The notes beneath the pieces are model-generated. The model was not told the origin of the DNA and made no database searches. It was given only the letters and a program-made list of their open reading frames with translations. Of a stretch of DNA of 11,664 bases, positions 1-6,102 are shown one piece after another (the first letter of the stretch is position 1; each line of letters starts with the position of its first letter). Origin of the DNA: Propionivibrio sp. (GTDB lineage: Bacteria > Pseudomonadota > Gammaproteobacteria > Burkholderiales > Rhodocyclaceae); assembly GCA_017990155.1 (NCBI GenBank), contig JAGNOM010000061.1, forward strand, positions 1 through 11,664, read 5' to 3'. Position numbers and translations under genes: made by a program.

Positions 1-127
1 CGATACGCTCGCGCGCCGACAACACGCCCTTGGCGTGCATCGCTTCGAGCTTCTCGGGCTTGATGTGGTTGATGATCTTCTCGCGCCGTTTGCGCAAGAG
101 GTCTAATAGTTCCGGCTTGATGGTCAT
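1..127 (-). CDS. Acyl-CoA carboxylase carboxyltransferase subunit, N-terminus (partial)
   Basis: Only the first 42 residues are in the window; the gene runs off the left edge. The peptide begins MTIKPELLDLLRKRREKI and continues with EKLEAMHAKGVLSARERI. A basic helix followed by (Q/M)HAKGxLxARERI is the usual N-terminus of the carboxyltransferase (beta) subunit of propionyl-, methylcrotonyl- or acetyl-CoA carboxylases and of related biotin-dependent decarboxylases, which move a carboxyl group between carboxybiotin and an acyl-CoA. Substrate cannot be told from this piece. The ATG has no clear Shine-Dalgarno sequence and the frame stays open upstream, so the start is uncertain. The nearest upstream gene on this strand is the shikimate-dehydrogenase-like gene, over 350 bases away, so the carboxylase gene probably has its own promoter. 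The palindrome at 245-270 lies about 120 bases upstream and could be an operator for it. Confidence 0.62.
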   Translation of the reverse strand, partial: MTIKPELLDLLRKRREKIINHIKPEKLEAMHAKGVLSARERI

Positions 128-244
128 ATCGGCGATTTCGTTGGTGAGAATAAGGAGGCTGCGGTCAGCGCGTCCCAACGAACGTGGACTGGGCGCCTGA
201 CATGGCACGAAAACCGGAGCGATGATACGCACGCACGCCCACAC

Positions 245-270
245 GAGAACTAGGGTTACCCCTAGTTCTC
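245..270. promoter_or_regulatory. Perfect 11-bp inverted repeat, operator-like
   Basis: GAGAACTAGGG (245-255), spacer TTAC, CCCTAGTTCTC (260-270). The arms are perfect. There is no T-run on either side, which argues against an intrinsic terminator. The plus strand contains TACCCCT (257-263), which fits the TACYYMT heptamer bound by NarL/FixJ-type response regulators, and the opposite arm reads TAACCCT, one base off. An operator for the carboxyltransferase gene downstream on the minus strand is the simplest reading. The regulator family is inference. Confidence 0.55.
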
Positions 271-365
271 CCGGGCGCTGATGGCGCGTTGAAGGATGCG
301 GGACGAGAGAGCGAACGCCCTCGCCCTGAATGGAAGGGGGTCGAGCTGAACTACACCGACAGAAG

Positions 366-456
366 CTTCACCACCAAGACAGCAAGGCTCGAAGTTTCAC
401 CAAGAAGTACGCGTGGCGCACTTCGGGTAATTTGGCTGCCTCGGTGGTTCGTTTCG
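366..456. repeat. Degenerate CCACCAAG-type intergenic inverted repeat
   Basis: The left part reads CACCACCAAGACAGCAAGG (370-387, near CCACC) and a second CACCAAGAAG follows at 398-407. The right part reads TTTGGCTGCCTCGGTGGTTCG (431-451), whose reverse complement gives CCACCGAGGCAGCCAA. The left and right CCACCnAGnCAGCnA blocks are imperfect mirror copies. It resembles a class of CACCAAGGCACCAAGG-like intergenic repeats I recall from environmental bacterial genomes, but assigning it to a named family needs a search. Confidence 0.45.
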
Positions 457-480
457 ATCCCCGGGGGATAACTGGCTGAC

Positions 481-1335
481 TTACTCGCCAAGCGCCTCGG
501 CGACGGCGCGCTGGAAGATCGCCTCGTCCGGCTTGATGCCCGTCCACGTCTCGAACAGCTGCATCGCCAGTTGCACCAGCATTTCAACGCCGTCGACCAC
601 CGGGCAGCCGAGATTTCGAGCTGCCGTGAGGAACGGCGTGAGGCGCGGATTGGTAATGACGTCGACCGCGGTCGTCGACGGACTCAGACTGCTCCAGTCC
701 AGCGGAACTGGTTCGCACGCGGGCGCGCACCCGAGATGGGTGGCGTTCATCAGAATGCCGGTGCCTTCCGGCACGCGCACGGCACCGTCCCACTGTTGCC
801 AAGCCGTCGGGATGCCGGCAACGCGATGCACCAGATCGGCGACTTCCCGGCCCTGATCTTCACGCCGCGTGACGACGGTGAGATGCGCAGCACCGGCCCA
901 GCCGAGCTCGACGGCCATGGCGCGCCCGGCGCCACCGGCTCCGAGCATCACGACGCGCTTGCCGGCGATCGGCGTCACCTTGTTGATCGCCTTGACGACG
1001 CCCTTGCCGTCGTTGTTGTGCCCGATCAGGCGCCCATTTTCATTGGTCACCCAGTTGGCCGCGCCGATCGCCTTTGCGTCGTCGTCGATGGCATCAAGAA
1101 ACGGAATCGCGGCGATCTTGTACGGCACGGTGATGCCGTAACCACGGAAGCCCAAAGCGCGAGTACCGGCGATGGCGGCGCCAAGATCCTCGGCCGCGAC
1201 GTCGCACTTCCAGAATTGCCAGTGCAGCCCGTAATGGGCATAGACGGCGTCGAACATTCGGTCGATGGGATTCTCGGCCACCGGATGGCCCAGCATCCCG
1301 GTCATCTGCTTCTGGGGAGGCAACTGCGCGGTCAT
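481..1335 (-). CDS. Shikimate dehydrogenase family protein, divergent
   Basis: A 284-residue NAD(P)-dependent dehydrogenase of the AroE/quinate-shikimate dehydrogenase family. The substrate domain shows ITVPYK (catalytic-type Lys73), GAANW (Asn94) and GHNNDGKG (Asp109). The Rossmann domain shows LGAGGAGRA (131-139), NATHLG (198-202), DVITNPRLTP (225-234) and DGVEMLVQ (248-255). True AroE enzymes have a serine pair near the N-terminus (HSxSP); here the same place reads AENPID (20-25), with no serine. The conserved Gln of MLVxQ also looks shifted (MLVQL). So the substrate may not be shikimate, and I give no gene symbol. The coenzyme loop reads TRRED rather than NRT. The start is supported by AAGGAG seven bases upstream of ATG. 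It is flanked on both sides by intergenic DNA and a dyad 50 bases upstream, so it is probably transcribed alone. Confidence 0.85.
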   Translation of the reverse strand: MTAQLPPQKQMTGMLGHPVAENPIDRMFDAVYAHYGLHWQFWKCDVAAEDLGAAIAGTRALGFRGYGITVPYKIAAIPFLDAIDDDAKAIGAANWVTNENGRLIGHNNDGKGVVKAINKVTPIAGKRVVMLGAGGAGRAMAVELGWAGAAHLTVVTRREDQGREVADLVHRVAGIPTAWQQWDGAVRVPEGTGILMNATHLGCAPACEPVPLDWSSLSPSTTAVDVITNPRLTPFLTAARNLGCPVVDGVEMLVQLAMQLFETWTGIKPDEAIFQRAVAEALGE

Positions 1336-1380
1336 TGCAAACTCCTTGTTTGAGGTTTTGGACGGGCGTTGGCAGGAGGA

Positions 1381-1403
1381 TATCCATGCTAAACCTATGG
1401 ATA
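1381..1403. promoter_or_regulatory. Inverted repeat TATCCAT-N9-ATGGATA upstream of the dehydrogenase
   Basis: TATCCAT (1381-1387) and ATGGATA (1397-1403) are perfect 7-bp arms, 46 bases upstream of the start of the shikimate-dehydrogenase-like gene. The symmetry with a short AT-flanked spacer is compatible with a LysR- or LacI-type operator. No convincing -35/-10 pair could be assigned around it. Confidence 0.4.
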
Positions 1404-1505
1404 ATATCGCCCCCGCCCACGCGCCTGGCGTCTATTTTCTCAACAGCGATGGCGGAGCCGGCCAGCGCGCCGAGCCGCGAGCGACAAACCCGTCGCCGTC
1501 ATTGA
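1386..1505 (+). CDS. Possible 39-residue small ORF
   Basis: A small frame lies wholly in the gap between the shikimate-dehydrogenase-like gene and the small lipoprotein. An AGGAGG (1374-1379) sits six bases before the ATG, as good a ribosome site as any in the window. The product starts MLNLWIISPPPTRLASIF and ends in a basic tail QTRRRH, with TGA at 1503-1505. It is antisense to nothing annotated and divergent from the dehydrogenase. The start codon lies inside the dyad at 1381-1403. It could be a leader peptide or chance; I recognise no family. Confidence 0.22.
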   Translation: MLNLWIISPPPTRLASIFSTAMAEPASAPSRERQTRRRH

Positions 1506-1544
1506 TCCATATTGGTGCGTTCTTGCGCGGACGCTGGCGGGGAA

Positions 1545-1907
1545 TTAACGCCGGTCGCGACGACGATCGTCGCGTGATCCGCGGCGTGAGCCTTGTTCCC
1601 ATCGACCATCATTCTGGCGCCAGCGGTCACCATCACGCTCCCAGCGGTGCGGAACCCAGTGGTATCCACGCCGTGGCGCCTTCCAGTGGCCAGGCACCCA
1701 TTCATGATGCCGGCCGGTCCAGCTCCAGAACCCGCCGATCCAGACCTGCCCGACGACCGGCGGATATCCAACGTATTCGACCCGTGGCGGGGGCGGCGCA
1801 ACGACAACCGGTTCGCCGTAGTCGTACGGCCCGTTCGCGGGGACGATCGCACAACCGCCCGTGATCGCGGCAGCGGCCACCAAGGCGTAAAGGATTCGGT
1901 TTTTCAT
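1545..1907 (-). CDS. Small lipoprotein with YxWxPGHW-type repeats
   Basis: A 120-residue secreted lipoprotein. Residues 1-18 are a signal peptide (MKNRILYALVAAAAITGG) and Cys19 is the probable lipidated residue (ITGGC, a slightly unusual lipobox with Thr at -3). A proline-rich linker (VVVAPPPP) follows, then aromatic repeats: VWIGGFWSW (about 55-63), HEWVPGHW (about 68-75), YHWVPHRWERDGDRWR and GRWEQ. The tail is Arg/Asp-rich. The pattern fits the WxxGxW/YXWxPGHW repeat family of small envelope proteins, whose function is not established. The start is supported by GGAGG about eight bases upstream of ATG. That ribosome site lies at the end of a possible hairpin (1918-1951). The gap to the antiporter upstream (131 bases) suggests a separate transcript. 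Confidence 0.8.
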   Translation of the reverse strand: MKNRILYALVAAAAITGGCAIVPANGPYDYGEPVVVAPPPPRVEYVGYPPVVGQVWIGGFWSWTGRHHEWVPGHWKAPRRGYHWVPHRWERDGDRWRQNDGRWEQGSRRGSRDDRRRDRR

Positions 1908-1917
1908 GAGCGAGCCT

Positions 1918-1951
1918 CCGTTAGTTCCGACGATGTGTAGGTAACTAACGG
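1918..1951 (-). promoter_or_regulatory. Inverted repeat at the ribosome site of the small lipoprotein
   Basis: In the minus-strand transcript, CCGTTAGTT (1951-1943) can pair with AACTAACGG (1926-1918) across a 16-base loop. The last two G of the second arm are the first two G of the GGAGG ribosome site (1919-1915). The element may be a hairpin that lowers translation, or a DNA operator. The pairing is perfect over 9 bp. Confidence 0.45.
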
Positions 1952-1991
1952 GAGTCGTACCGATAAGCTGACCAAACCGCTCGTGCTTTAC

Positions 1992-2006
1992 AAACTGTTG
2001 CAGTTT
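1992..2006. repeat. Short inverted repeat AAACTG-TTG-CAGTTT
   Basis: Perfect 6-bp arms (1992-1997 and 2001-2006) about 33 bases past the antiporter stop on the minus strand. The hairpin is AT-rich and weak and is followed by GT rather than a T-run, so a terminator role is doubtful. Confidence 0.25.
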
Positions 2007-2038
2007 TCAGGTGGCGCGCAGCGGACGACGAGCGTGCT

Positions 2039-3124
2039 TCAGGGGGTCTTGCTGGCACCGTTTTGGCGAACCAGGCTGACGACGAGCGTAATCACCGTCA
2101 GCGGCAGAAGATAGCCGAGCACCGCCACGGACGCGTCCGGCAATTGCTCGAAATGGACTGCGGCCATCACCAGGTAGGCGGTATAGACGACATAGTAGGC
2201 AATGAAGACACCGCCTTCCCAACGGGCGATTTCGCGCCCGGTGATCATGACCGGCACGCAGGCGAAGGCGACGGCCAGCATCACCCACAGATCCAGGCTC
2301 CGGGTCGCCTCGGAGACGGCAATGCCGCCATCAGAGACCAGACTGGAGAATCCGAGCACGGCAAGAATATTGAAGACGTTGCTGCCGACGACGTTCCCAA
2401 CGGCAATATCGCGCTGTCCGCGGACTGCGGCGACCAGCGAAGTCGCGATTTCCGGCATCGAGGTACCGATGGCAACGACCGTCAGCCCGATCAACAGGTC
2501 ACTGACACCAAACATGTGCGCAACGGCAACGGCCGCGTTCACCAGCCACTCGGCACCAAGAACAAGCAAGCCCAGGCCCGCCACCACCAGGAGCAGCTGG
2601 ACGCTCCAGTGGGAATCCCAGCGACTGTGGGTATCGGGCATTTCTTCGCTGAACTCCGCCTCGACCGCCTTGCTGGCGCGCCGTGACTGGGTAATCAGGA
2701 AGACCGTGTAGACGATCACCAGGAAGAACAGCAGCCCACCTTCCAGACGACTGATGCTGCCGTCCAGCGCCAGCACCAGGAACAGCAGGCTGGCGCCGAT
2801 CATGATTGGAACTTCCTGACGGATGATCTGCTCGTTGACCGCCAGCGGAACGATCAGCGCGCACAGACCCAGAATCAGCAGGATGTTGGCGATGTTGCTG
2901 CCGACGATATTGCCGATTGCCAGGTCACCCGTCCCATTCAGCGCAGCGCCGACAGAAACAGCCATTTCCGGCGCGCTGGTGCCGAAAGCGACGATGGTCA
3001 GGCCAACCACCAGCGGAGAAATACCAAAGGTCAGCGCCAAACGGGCGGCGCCGCGAACCATCAGCTCTGCCCCCAGCGTCAGGGCGGCGAGGCCGAAGAT
3101 GAAAAATAGAGAGTTCTCAAGCAT
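2039..3124 (-). CDS. Calcium/sodium antiporter, CaCA family (YrbG-like)
   Basis: A 361-residue inner-membrane cation antiporter of the CaCA superfamily, which exchanges Ca2+ for Na+ or H+. Both alpha repeats are clear. Alpha-1 has GTSAPEMAVS (48-57) and GNIVGSNIANI (71-81). Alpha-2 has GTSMPEIATS (220-229) and GNVVGSNVFNI (243-253). The Glu/Asn/Ser residues of the two repeats form the ion site in this family. About ten hydrophobic segments are visible, with a polar loop at about 147-173 between the halves. Length matches bacterial YrbG-type proteins (about 325-370 residues). AGGA lies eight bases before the ATG. A TATACT hexamer about 65 bases upstream may be its -10 element. It is isolated from the pdxH gene by 259 bases, so it probably has its own promoter. 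Confidence 0.93.
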   Translation of the reverse strand: MLENSLFFIFGLAALTLGAELMVRGAARLALTFGISPLVVGLTIVAFGTSAPEMAVSVGAALNGTGDLAIGNIVGSNIANILLILGLCALIVPLAVNEQIIRQEVPIMIGASLLFLVLALDGSISRLEGGLLFFLVIVYTVFLITQSRRASKAVEAEFSEEMPDTHSRWDSHWSVQLLLVVAGLGLLVLGAEWLVNAAVAVAHMFGVSDLLIGLTVVAIGTSMPEIATSLVAAVRGQRDIAVGNVVGSNVFNILAVLGFSSLVSDGGIAVSEATRSLDLWVMLAVAFACVPVMITGREIARWEGGVFIAYYVVYTAYLVMAAVHFEQLPDASVAVLGYLLPLTVITLVVSLVRQNGASKTP

Positions 3125-3191
3125 GCGTTTTCCTGGGGAATGTCGTGGAGCGTTACGAACCGGTCAGTCACGTCAAACCAACCCGACTCCA

Positions 3192-3197
3192 AGTATA
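3192..3197 (-). promoter_or_regulatory. Candidate -10 element for the antiporter gene
   Basis: TATACT on the minus strand, about 68 bases before the antiporter start. The following bases make TATACTTGGAG, almost the same as TATACTTGAAG at the promoter of the 405-residue lipoprotein. No good -35 hexamer is seen at 16-18 bases. Confidence 0.3.
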
Positions 3198-3260
3198 CCG
3201 TCGCGACCGCACTCGGCGCTTGAGGCGAAGGCTGACAATCAGGAGCAAGCCACCGCAGGG

Positions 3261-3283
3261 TGTGCAACGCAAGGCGTTGCGCA
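3261..3283. repeat. Hairpin GCAACGC-AAG-GCGTTGC
   Basis: Perfect 7-bp GC-rich arms (3264-3270 and 3274-3280) with a 3-base loop, extended by two more pairs after a G/T wobble. It lies about 100 bases past the pdxH stop on the minus strand. There is no T-tract on either side. It may help end or stabilise the pdxH transcript. Confidence 0.45.
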
Positions 3284-3383
3284 TCGTTTCAACGCCGTTT
3301 CCGCGTGCACCAACAAGACTCTGCGCCCATCAGCCAAGTCCCCACGAACGGCAGACGCGTTCCTGGCTACCCGACCAGCGTCC

Positions 3384-4043
3384 TCACGGCGCCAGCCGTT
3401 CCCGCGTCCATTGCCCGTCCGGCTGCAAACGGTAGGCGATCCGGTCATGCAGGCGCGATGCACGTCCCTGCCAGAACTCCCAATAGTCGGGAACGACACG
3501 GTAGCCGCCCCAGTGCGGCGGGCGCGGGGGATGGAGGCCGAACTTGAGGCCGTACTCGGCGGCGCGTGCGACGATCGTGCCGCGCCCGGGAATCACTTCG
3601 CTCTGCGGCGACGCCCAGGCGCCAACGCGATGGCCGAGCGGCCGGCTGGCGAAGTAGGCGTCGGATTCCTCTGCAGATGCCTTTTCGACCCGCCCTTCGA
3701 TGCGCACGACGCGCTCAAGCTCGATCCAGTGAAACTGCAGCGCCGCAAACGGATTGGCTTCAAGCTCGCGCCCCTTGCGACTGTTGTAGTTGGTGTACCA
3801 GACGACACCGCGCTCGTCGCAGCCCTTGATCAGTACCGGCCGCGAAGATGGGCGGCCGTTTTCGCCGACCGTTGCCACGGTCATCACGTTGGGCTCCTGG
3901 ACGCCGATTCTGATCGCTTCTGCCAGCCACTCCTGGAACTGCAGCAGCGGTTCACTGGCGACCTGGTGCTCTTCCAGCGAACCCTGTTCGTAGCTCGTGC
4001 GCATGTCGGACAAAGGGGGGACGGGCGGAATCTTGTGGCTCAT
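3384..4043 (-). CDS. pdxH: Pyridoxamine 5'-phosphate oxidase
   Basis: A 219-residue FMN enzyme that oxidises pyridoxine or pyridoxamine 5'-phosphate to pyridoxal 5'-phosphate, the last step of vitamin B6 synthesis and salvage in the cytoplasm. Family signatures run the full length: VMTVATVGENGRPSSRPVLIK (about 53-73), YTNYNSRKGREL (83-94), EGRVEK (116-121), YFASRP (130-135) and the C-terminal signature PDYWEFWQGRASRLHDR (about 185-201) with the PLP-binding Arg and His. Length equals the usual 210-220 residues. The frame is open 12 codons further to a TTG at 4079, but the ATG at 4043 gives the normal family N-terminus and has GAGAG just upstream, so I start there. The PEBP gene ends 60 bases upstream on the same strand, so the two may be co-transcribed. 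Confidence 0.97.
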   Translation of the reverse strand: MSHKIPPVPPLSDMRTSYEQGSLEEHQVASEPLLQFQEWLAEAIRIGVQEPNVMTVATVGENGRPSSRPVLIKGCDERGVVWYTNYNSRKGRELEANPFAALQFHWIELERVVRIEGRVEKASAEESDAYFASRPLGHRVGAWASPQSEVIPGRGTIVARAAEYGLKFGLHPPRPPHWGGYRVVPDYWEFWQGRASRLHDRIAYRLQPDGQWTRERLAP

Positions 4044-4103
4044 GACAACTCTCGGCAAAGGACGAAATAAATGGGGCAAGGACGCGGACGACGTTTTCGG
4101 CGC

Positions 4104-4574
4104 TCATTGTGCCTTTTTGTAGGTGCCAATCAACTGCGTTTCGGCAATGACGTGTCCTTGCATCGCCGCCTCCAGCACTTCTTTCGTCGGTATTCCCAAG
4201 TCAGGCAGCACGATATCGAGTGCGTAGAGCTTGTGGAAATAGCGGTGGCGCCCGATCGGTGGACACGGGCCGCCGTAACCCGTGCGCTTCCAGTCGTTGA
4301 TCCCTTCCAGCGTTCCAGCCGGCAAGGCATGAACGGCCTCAGGCAGCGCCACGCAGTTGGCCGGCAGGTTGTACAGCAACCAGTGGACCCAGGTCATGCG
4401 CGGATGGGCCGGATCGGGCGCATCCGGATCGTCGACGATCAGCACCAGGCTCTTCGCGCCGGCCGGGACGCCGCGCCACGTCAGCGGCGGGGAAATATCA
4501 CTGCCCTCGCAGGTGTACAACTTCGGGATCGAATCGTTGTGGGCAAACGCGGCTGAGGTGATGATCATGTCCAT
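4104..4574 (-). CDS. YbhB/YbcL family Raf kinase inhibitor-like (PEBP) protein
   Basis: A 156-residue phosphatidylethanolamine-binding-like protein. The ligand-pocket motifs are present: CEGSDISPPLTW (22-33), DDPDAPDP (48-55), WVHWLLYNLP (62-71) and GYGGPCPPIGRHRYFHKLYALD (99-120), with the conserved His of the HRY segment. No signal peptide is seen, so it is probably cytoplasmic. The bacterial role is unclear; binding of small phosphate-bearing ligands is assumed from the family. The ATG is preceded by GGAGGA at six bases. It lies 64 bases after the 405-residue lipoprotein and 60 bases before pdxH on the same strand, so it may be in one unit with pdxH. Confidence 0.93.
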   Translation of the reverse strand: MDMIITSAAFAHNDSIPKLYTCEGSDISPPLTWRGVPAGAKSLVLIVDDPDAPDPAHPRMTWVHWLLYNLPANCVALPEAVHALPAGTLEGINDWKRTGYGGPCPPIGRHRYFHKLYALDIVLPDLGIPTKEVLEAAMQGHVIAETQLIGTYKKAQ

Positions 4575-4600
4575 GTGGTTCCTCCGATTGATTGAATGAC

Positions 4601-4620
4601 GTCGAGAACGAATCCTCGAC
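4601..4620. repeat. Hairpin GTCGAG-N8-CTCGAC
   Basis: Perfect 6-bp arms in the 64-base gap between the 405-residue lipoprotein stop and the PEBP start. On the minus transcript it sits about 20 bases past the stop. There is no T-tract, so it may reduce rather than block read-through. Confidence 0.3.
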
Positions 4621-4638
4621 CTTCCTTGGCCTACTCAA

Positions 4639-5856
4639 CTACTCATCAACGACGCCGAAACCCTCAAGGGCATCGTAGTCATATTGCTGGCCTTGCTTAT
4701 TGTTTCCGACCTCTTCGTCGGGCGTGATCGGCTCATCCACGAGGAAAGCCTCCCCGATCGGCGGACCTTCCGTAACCGGCAGGGATAGGCTCGCGGCAAC
4801 GCTGCCCTCGACCTGAGCGGAAATGTGATTGACCCCGGCCATCACGCCGACCACCGGGTCTTCCGTCAAGACCAGCCACATCTCGTCCGCCGCCGCATCC
4901 AGCGACTCGCGGACCTGCGCCGCCATTTCCGGCTGATCGTTCGAATGAGCAATGGCGCCGATACCGACCGCGCCGAGCGAGATCACCAGACCCGCGACGC
5001 CGCCGACGGCCGCCGCTGCGGCAGTTGCACCGCCGCTGGCGACAATCCTGGTGGCCAGCTTTTCACCGGCTCGCTTGGCCACCGGAGATATTCGGGCATC
5101 TGACAGCGCCGTCCCTTCGCCACCGGCCTCCTTTCTCAGATATGCGAGCAAAGCCGCATAGGCCGGCAGATTCGTTACCGAATCGACGTTGACGACCTGG
5201 AACAGAGACGCGTTGTGGTCCGGCGACGCCGACAGCGCAATCGCCGGGATTCCGGCCAGCCGCTTCTCGAATGGGTCGAGTGGCACGCCGTGGCGTAGCG
5301 GCAGGTCGCGCAGGCTTTGTCCGAGACGCTGGACGTAGAGATTCGTCGCCTGCACCCTGACCGTATCGGGATTGACCTCCTCGGCCACCGGGCCCAGCAC
5401 CCGCTCGTGATATTGCACCTGCAGATACCTCGCCAGTTGCTGCACCGCCGGATCGACACCATCACTGCCGCCGAGCTTGTACCAGGCAACCTTGATCGCC
5501 AGCCATTGCTGCGTCCAGTAGCCGGTAAACCATGGAATGAAATCGGCCTCGGTCAGGTCATAGACGCGCTCGCGCCAGCGCTCCATGGCGGCGACCGCGT
5601 AACTTCTGGCGGTGCCTTTGGCTGCGAGCGATGCCGCGCCGATGTCGCTGTCGACCTGCCACCATGTGCTTTCTGCGACATGAACCGGCGGCGCCTCCTC
5701 CGGCGCGAGATCCCGGGTCGCGCAACCCGCCAGCACCACCGCAAGCGCAATGAACGCGAAACGCAGGCCAAGAATCCACCCCACCAACGTCGCGCTCGCT
5801 AACGGGCGCCCACGCGACACGGCACATACGCTCGCCGAATACTGGCCGTTGTTCAT
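4639..5856 (-). CDS. Unrecognised lipoprotein with glycine-rich hydrophobic segment
   Basis: A 405-residue predicted lipoprotein that I do not recognise. A hydrophobic stretch LRFAFIALAVVLAGC (31-45) ends in a classic lipobox, with Cys45 as the lipidation site. The region before it is unusually long for a signal peptide, so a downstream start such as the GTG at residue 25 is possible, though neither start has a good ribosome site. The mature part has a Trp/Tyr-rich helical region (65-180: STWWQ, FIPWFTGYWTQQWLAIKVAWYKLGG). A Ala/Gly-rich hydrophobic segment (about 275-303: GGATAAAAAVGGVAGLVISL) could be a membrane helix or glycine zipper. The acidic C-terminus includes DEPITPDEE and ends GFGVVDE. 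A good sigma-70-type promoter lies about 90 bases upstream. It is divergent from another lipoprotein gene with which it shares a control region. Confidence 0.75.
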   Translation of the reverse strand: MNNGQYSASVCAVSRGRPLASATLVGWILGLRFAFIALAVVLAGCATRDLAPEEAPPVHVAESTWWQVDSDIGAASLAAKGTARSYAVAAMERWRERVYDLTEADFIPWFTGYWTQQWLAIKVAWYKLGGSDGVDPAVQQLARYLQVQYHERVLGPVAEEVNPDTVRVQATNLYVQRLGQSLRDLPLRHGVPLDPFEKRLAGIPAIALSASPDHNASLFQVVNVDSVTNLPAYAALLAYLRKEAGGEGTALSDARISPVAKRAGEKLATRIVASGGATAAAAAVGGVAGLVISLGAVGIGAIAHSNDQPEMAAQVRESLDAAADEMWLVLTEDPVVGVMAGVNHISAQVEGSVAASLSLPVTEGPPIGEAFLVDEPITPDEEVGNNKQGQQYDYDALEGFGVVDE

Positions 5857-5943
5857 GCTGACTGACCGTTCCTGATCGCTTCATTGACGGGCACTCGACG
5901 GGTTCCCACCCGAGCCTCCACCCTGCGTGGAGAACCCTCTTCA

Positions 5944-5973
5944 AGTATAGGCAACGAAAACAGAGTCGGCCAA
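5944..5973 (-). promoter_or_regulatory. Sigma-70-type promoter for the 405-residue lipoprotein
   Basis: On the minus strand TTGGCC (5973-5968), an 18-base spacer and TATACT (5949-5944). The start codon follows about 88 bases downstream. The two TGACGAATGTCA boxes lie 24 and 47 bases upstream of the -35, a usual place for an activator. Confidence 0.55.
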
Positions 5974-5997
5974 ACGACAGGATATTGTGGCGGCATG

Positions 5998-6032
5998 TGA
6001 CGAATGTCATTGACTACTTATGACGAATGTCA
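5998..6032. promoter_or_regulatory. Tandem operator: two copies of TGACGAATGTCA
   Basis: Exact 12-base copies at 5998-6009 and 6021-6032, 23 bp apart. Each is an inverted repeat TGAC-GAAT-GTCA. Two identical dyads spaced about two helical turns apart, between two divergent lipoprotein genes, strongly suggest cooperative binding by one dimeric regulator. TTGACT (6010-6015) lies between the copies and could be a -35 for the plus-strand gene, but no good -10 follows, as expected for an activated promoter. Confidence 0.6.
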
Positions 6033-6102
6033 CTTGTCTTTTGCATTTTCAAAGCCTAGCGTTACTCGAGGACATCAACAGACCAATGACAGGGAGAGAT
6101 TT

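Larger units (their letters stand above)
128..480. other. Intergenic region with palindrome and degenerate repeat, no gene
   Basis: This 353-base stretch lies between the carboxyltransferase start and the stop of the shikimate-dehydrogenase-like gene. I find no convincing gene. The 60-codon plus-strand frame at 289-471 runs through the repeat below and lacks a ribosome site. The region holds the perfect palindrome at 245-270, the imperfect inverted repeat around 366-456, and a short palindrome ATCCCC-G-GGGGAT at 457-469 just past the stop of the shikimate-dehydrogenase-like gene. None has a T-tract typical of an intrinsic terminator. Confidence 0.7.

Noticed and set aside
149..156. AAGGAGG-like sequence on the plus strand as a sign of a gene
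   Set aside because: No start codon follows at a usable distance.
289..471. 60-codon plus-strand frame
   Set aside because: It reads through the degenerate intergenic repeat and lacks a ribosome site.
571..1353. 260-codon plus-strand frame opposite the shikimate-dehydrogenase-like gene
   Set aside because: Antisense of a clear enzyme, with no ribosome site or motif.
2823..4070. 415-codon plus-strand frame
   Set aside because: It runs antisense through the antiporter start and all of pdxH, and its translation is Arg/Pro/Ala-rich low-complexity sequence with no motif.
4044..4079. Twelve-codon N-terminal extension of PdxH from a TTG
   Set aside because: The ATG at 4043 gives the standard family length and start.
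6028..6045. Sigma-54-like promoter (TGTCAC ... TTTGCA)
   Set aside because: The G-to-G distance is 14 instead of 12 bases and the first element lacks the GG.
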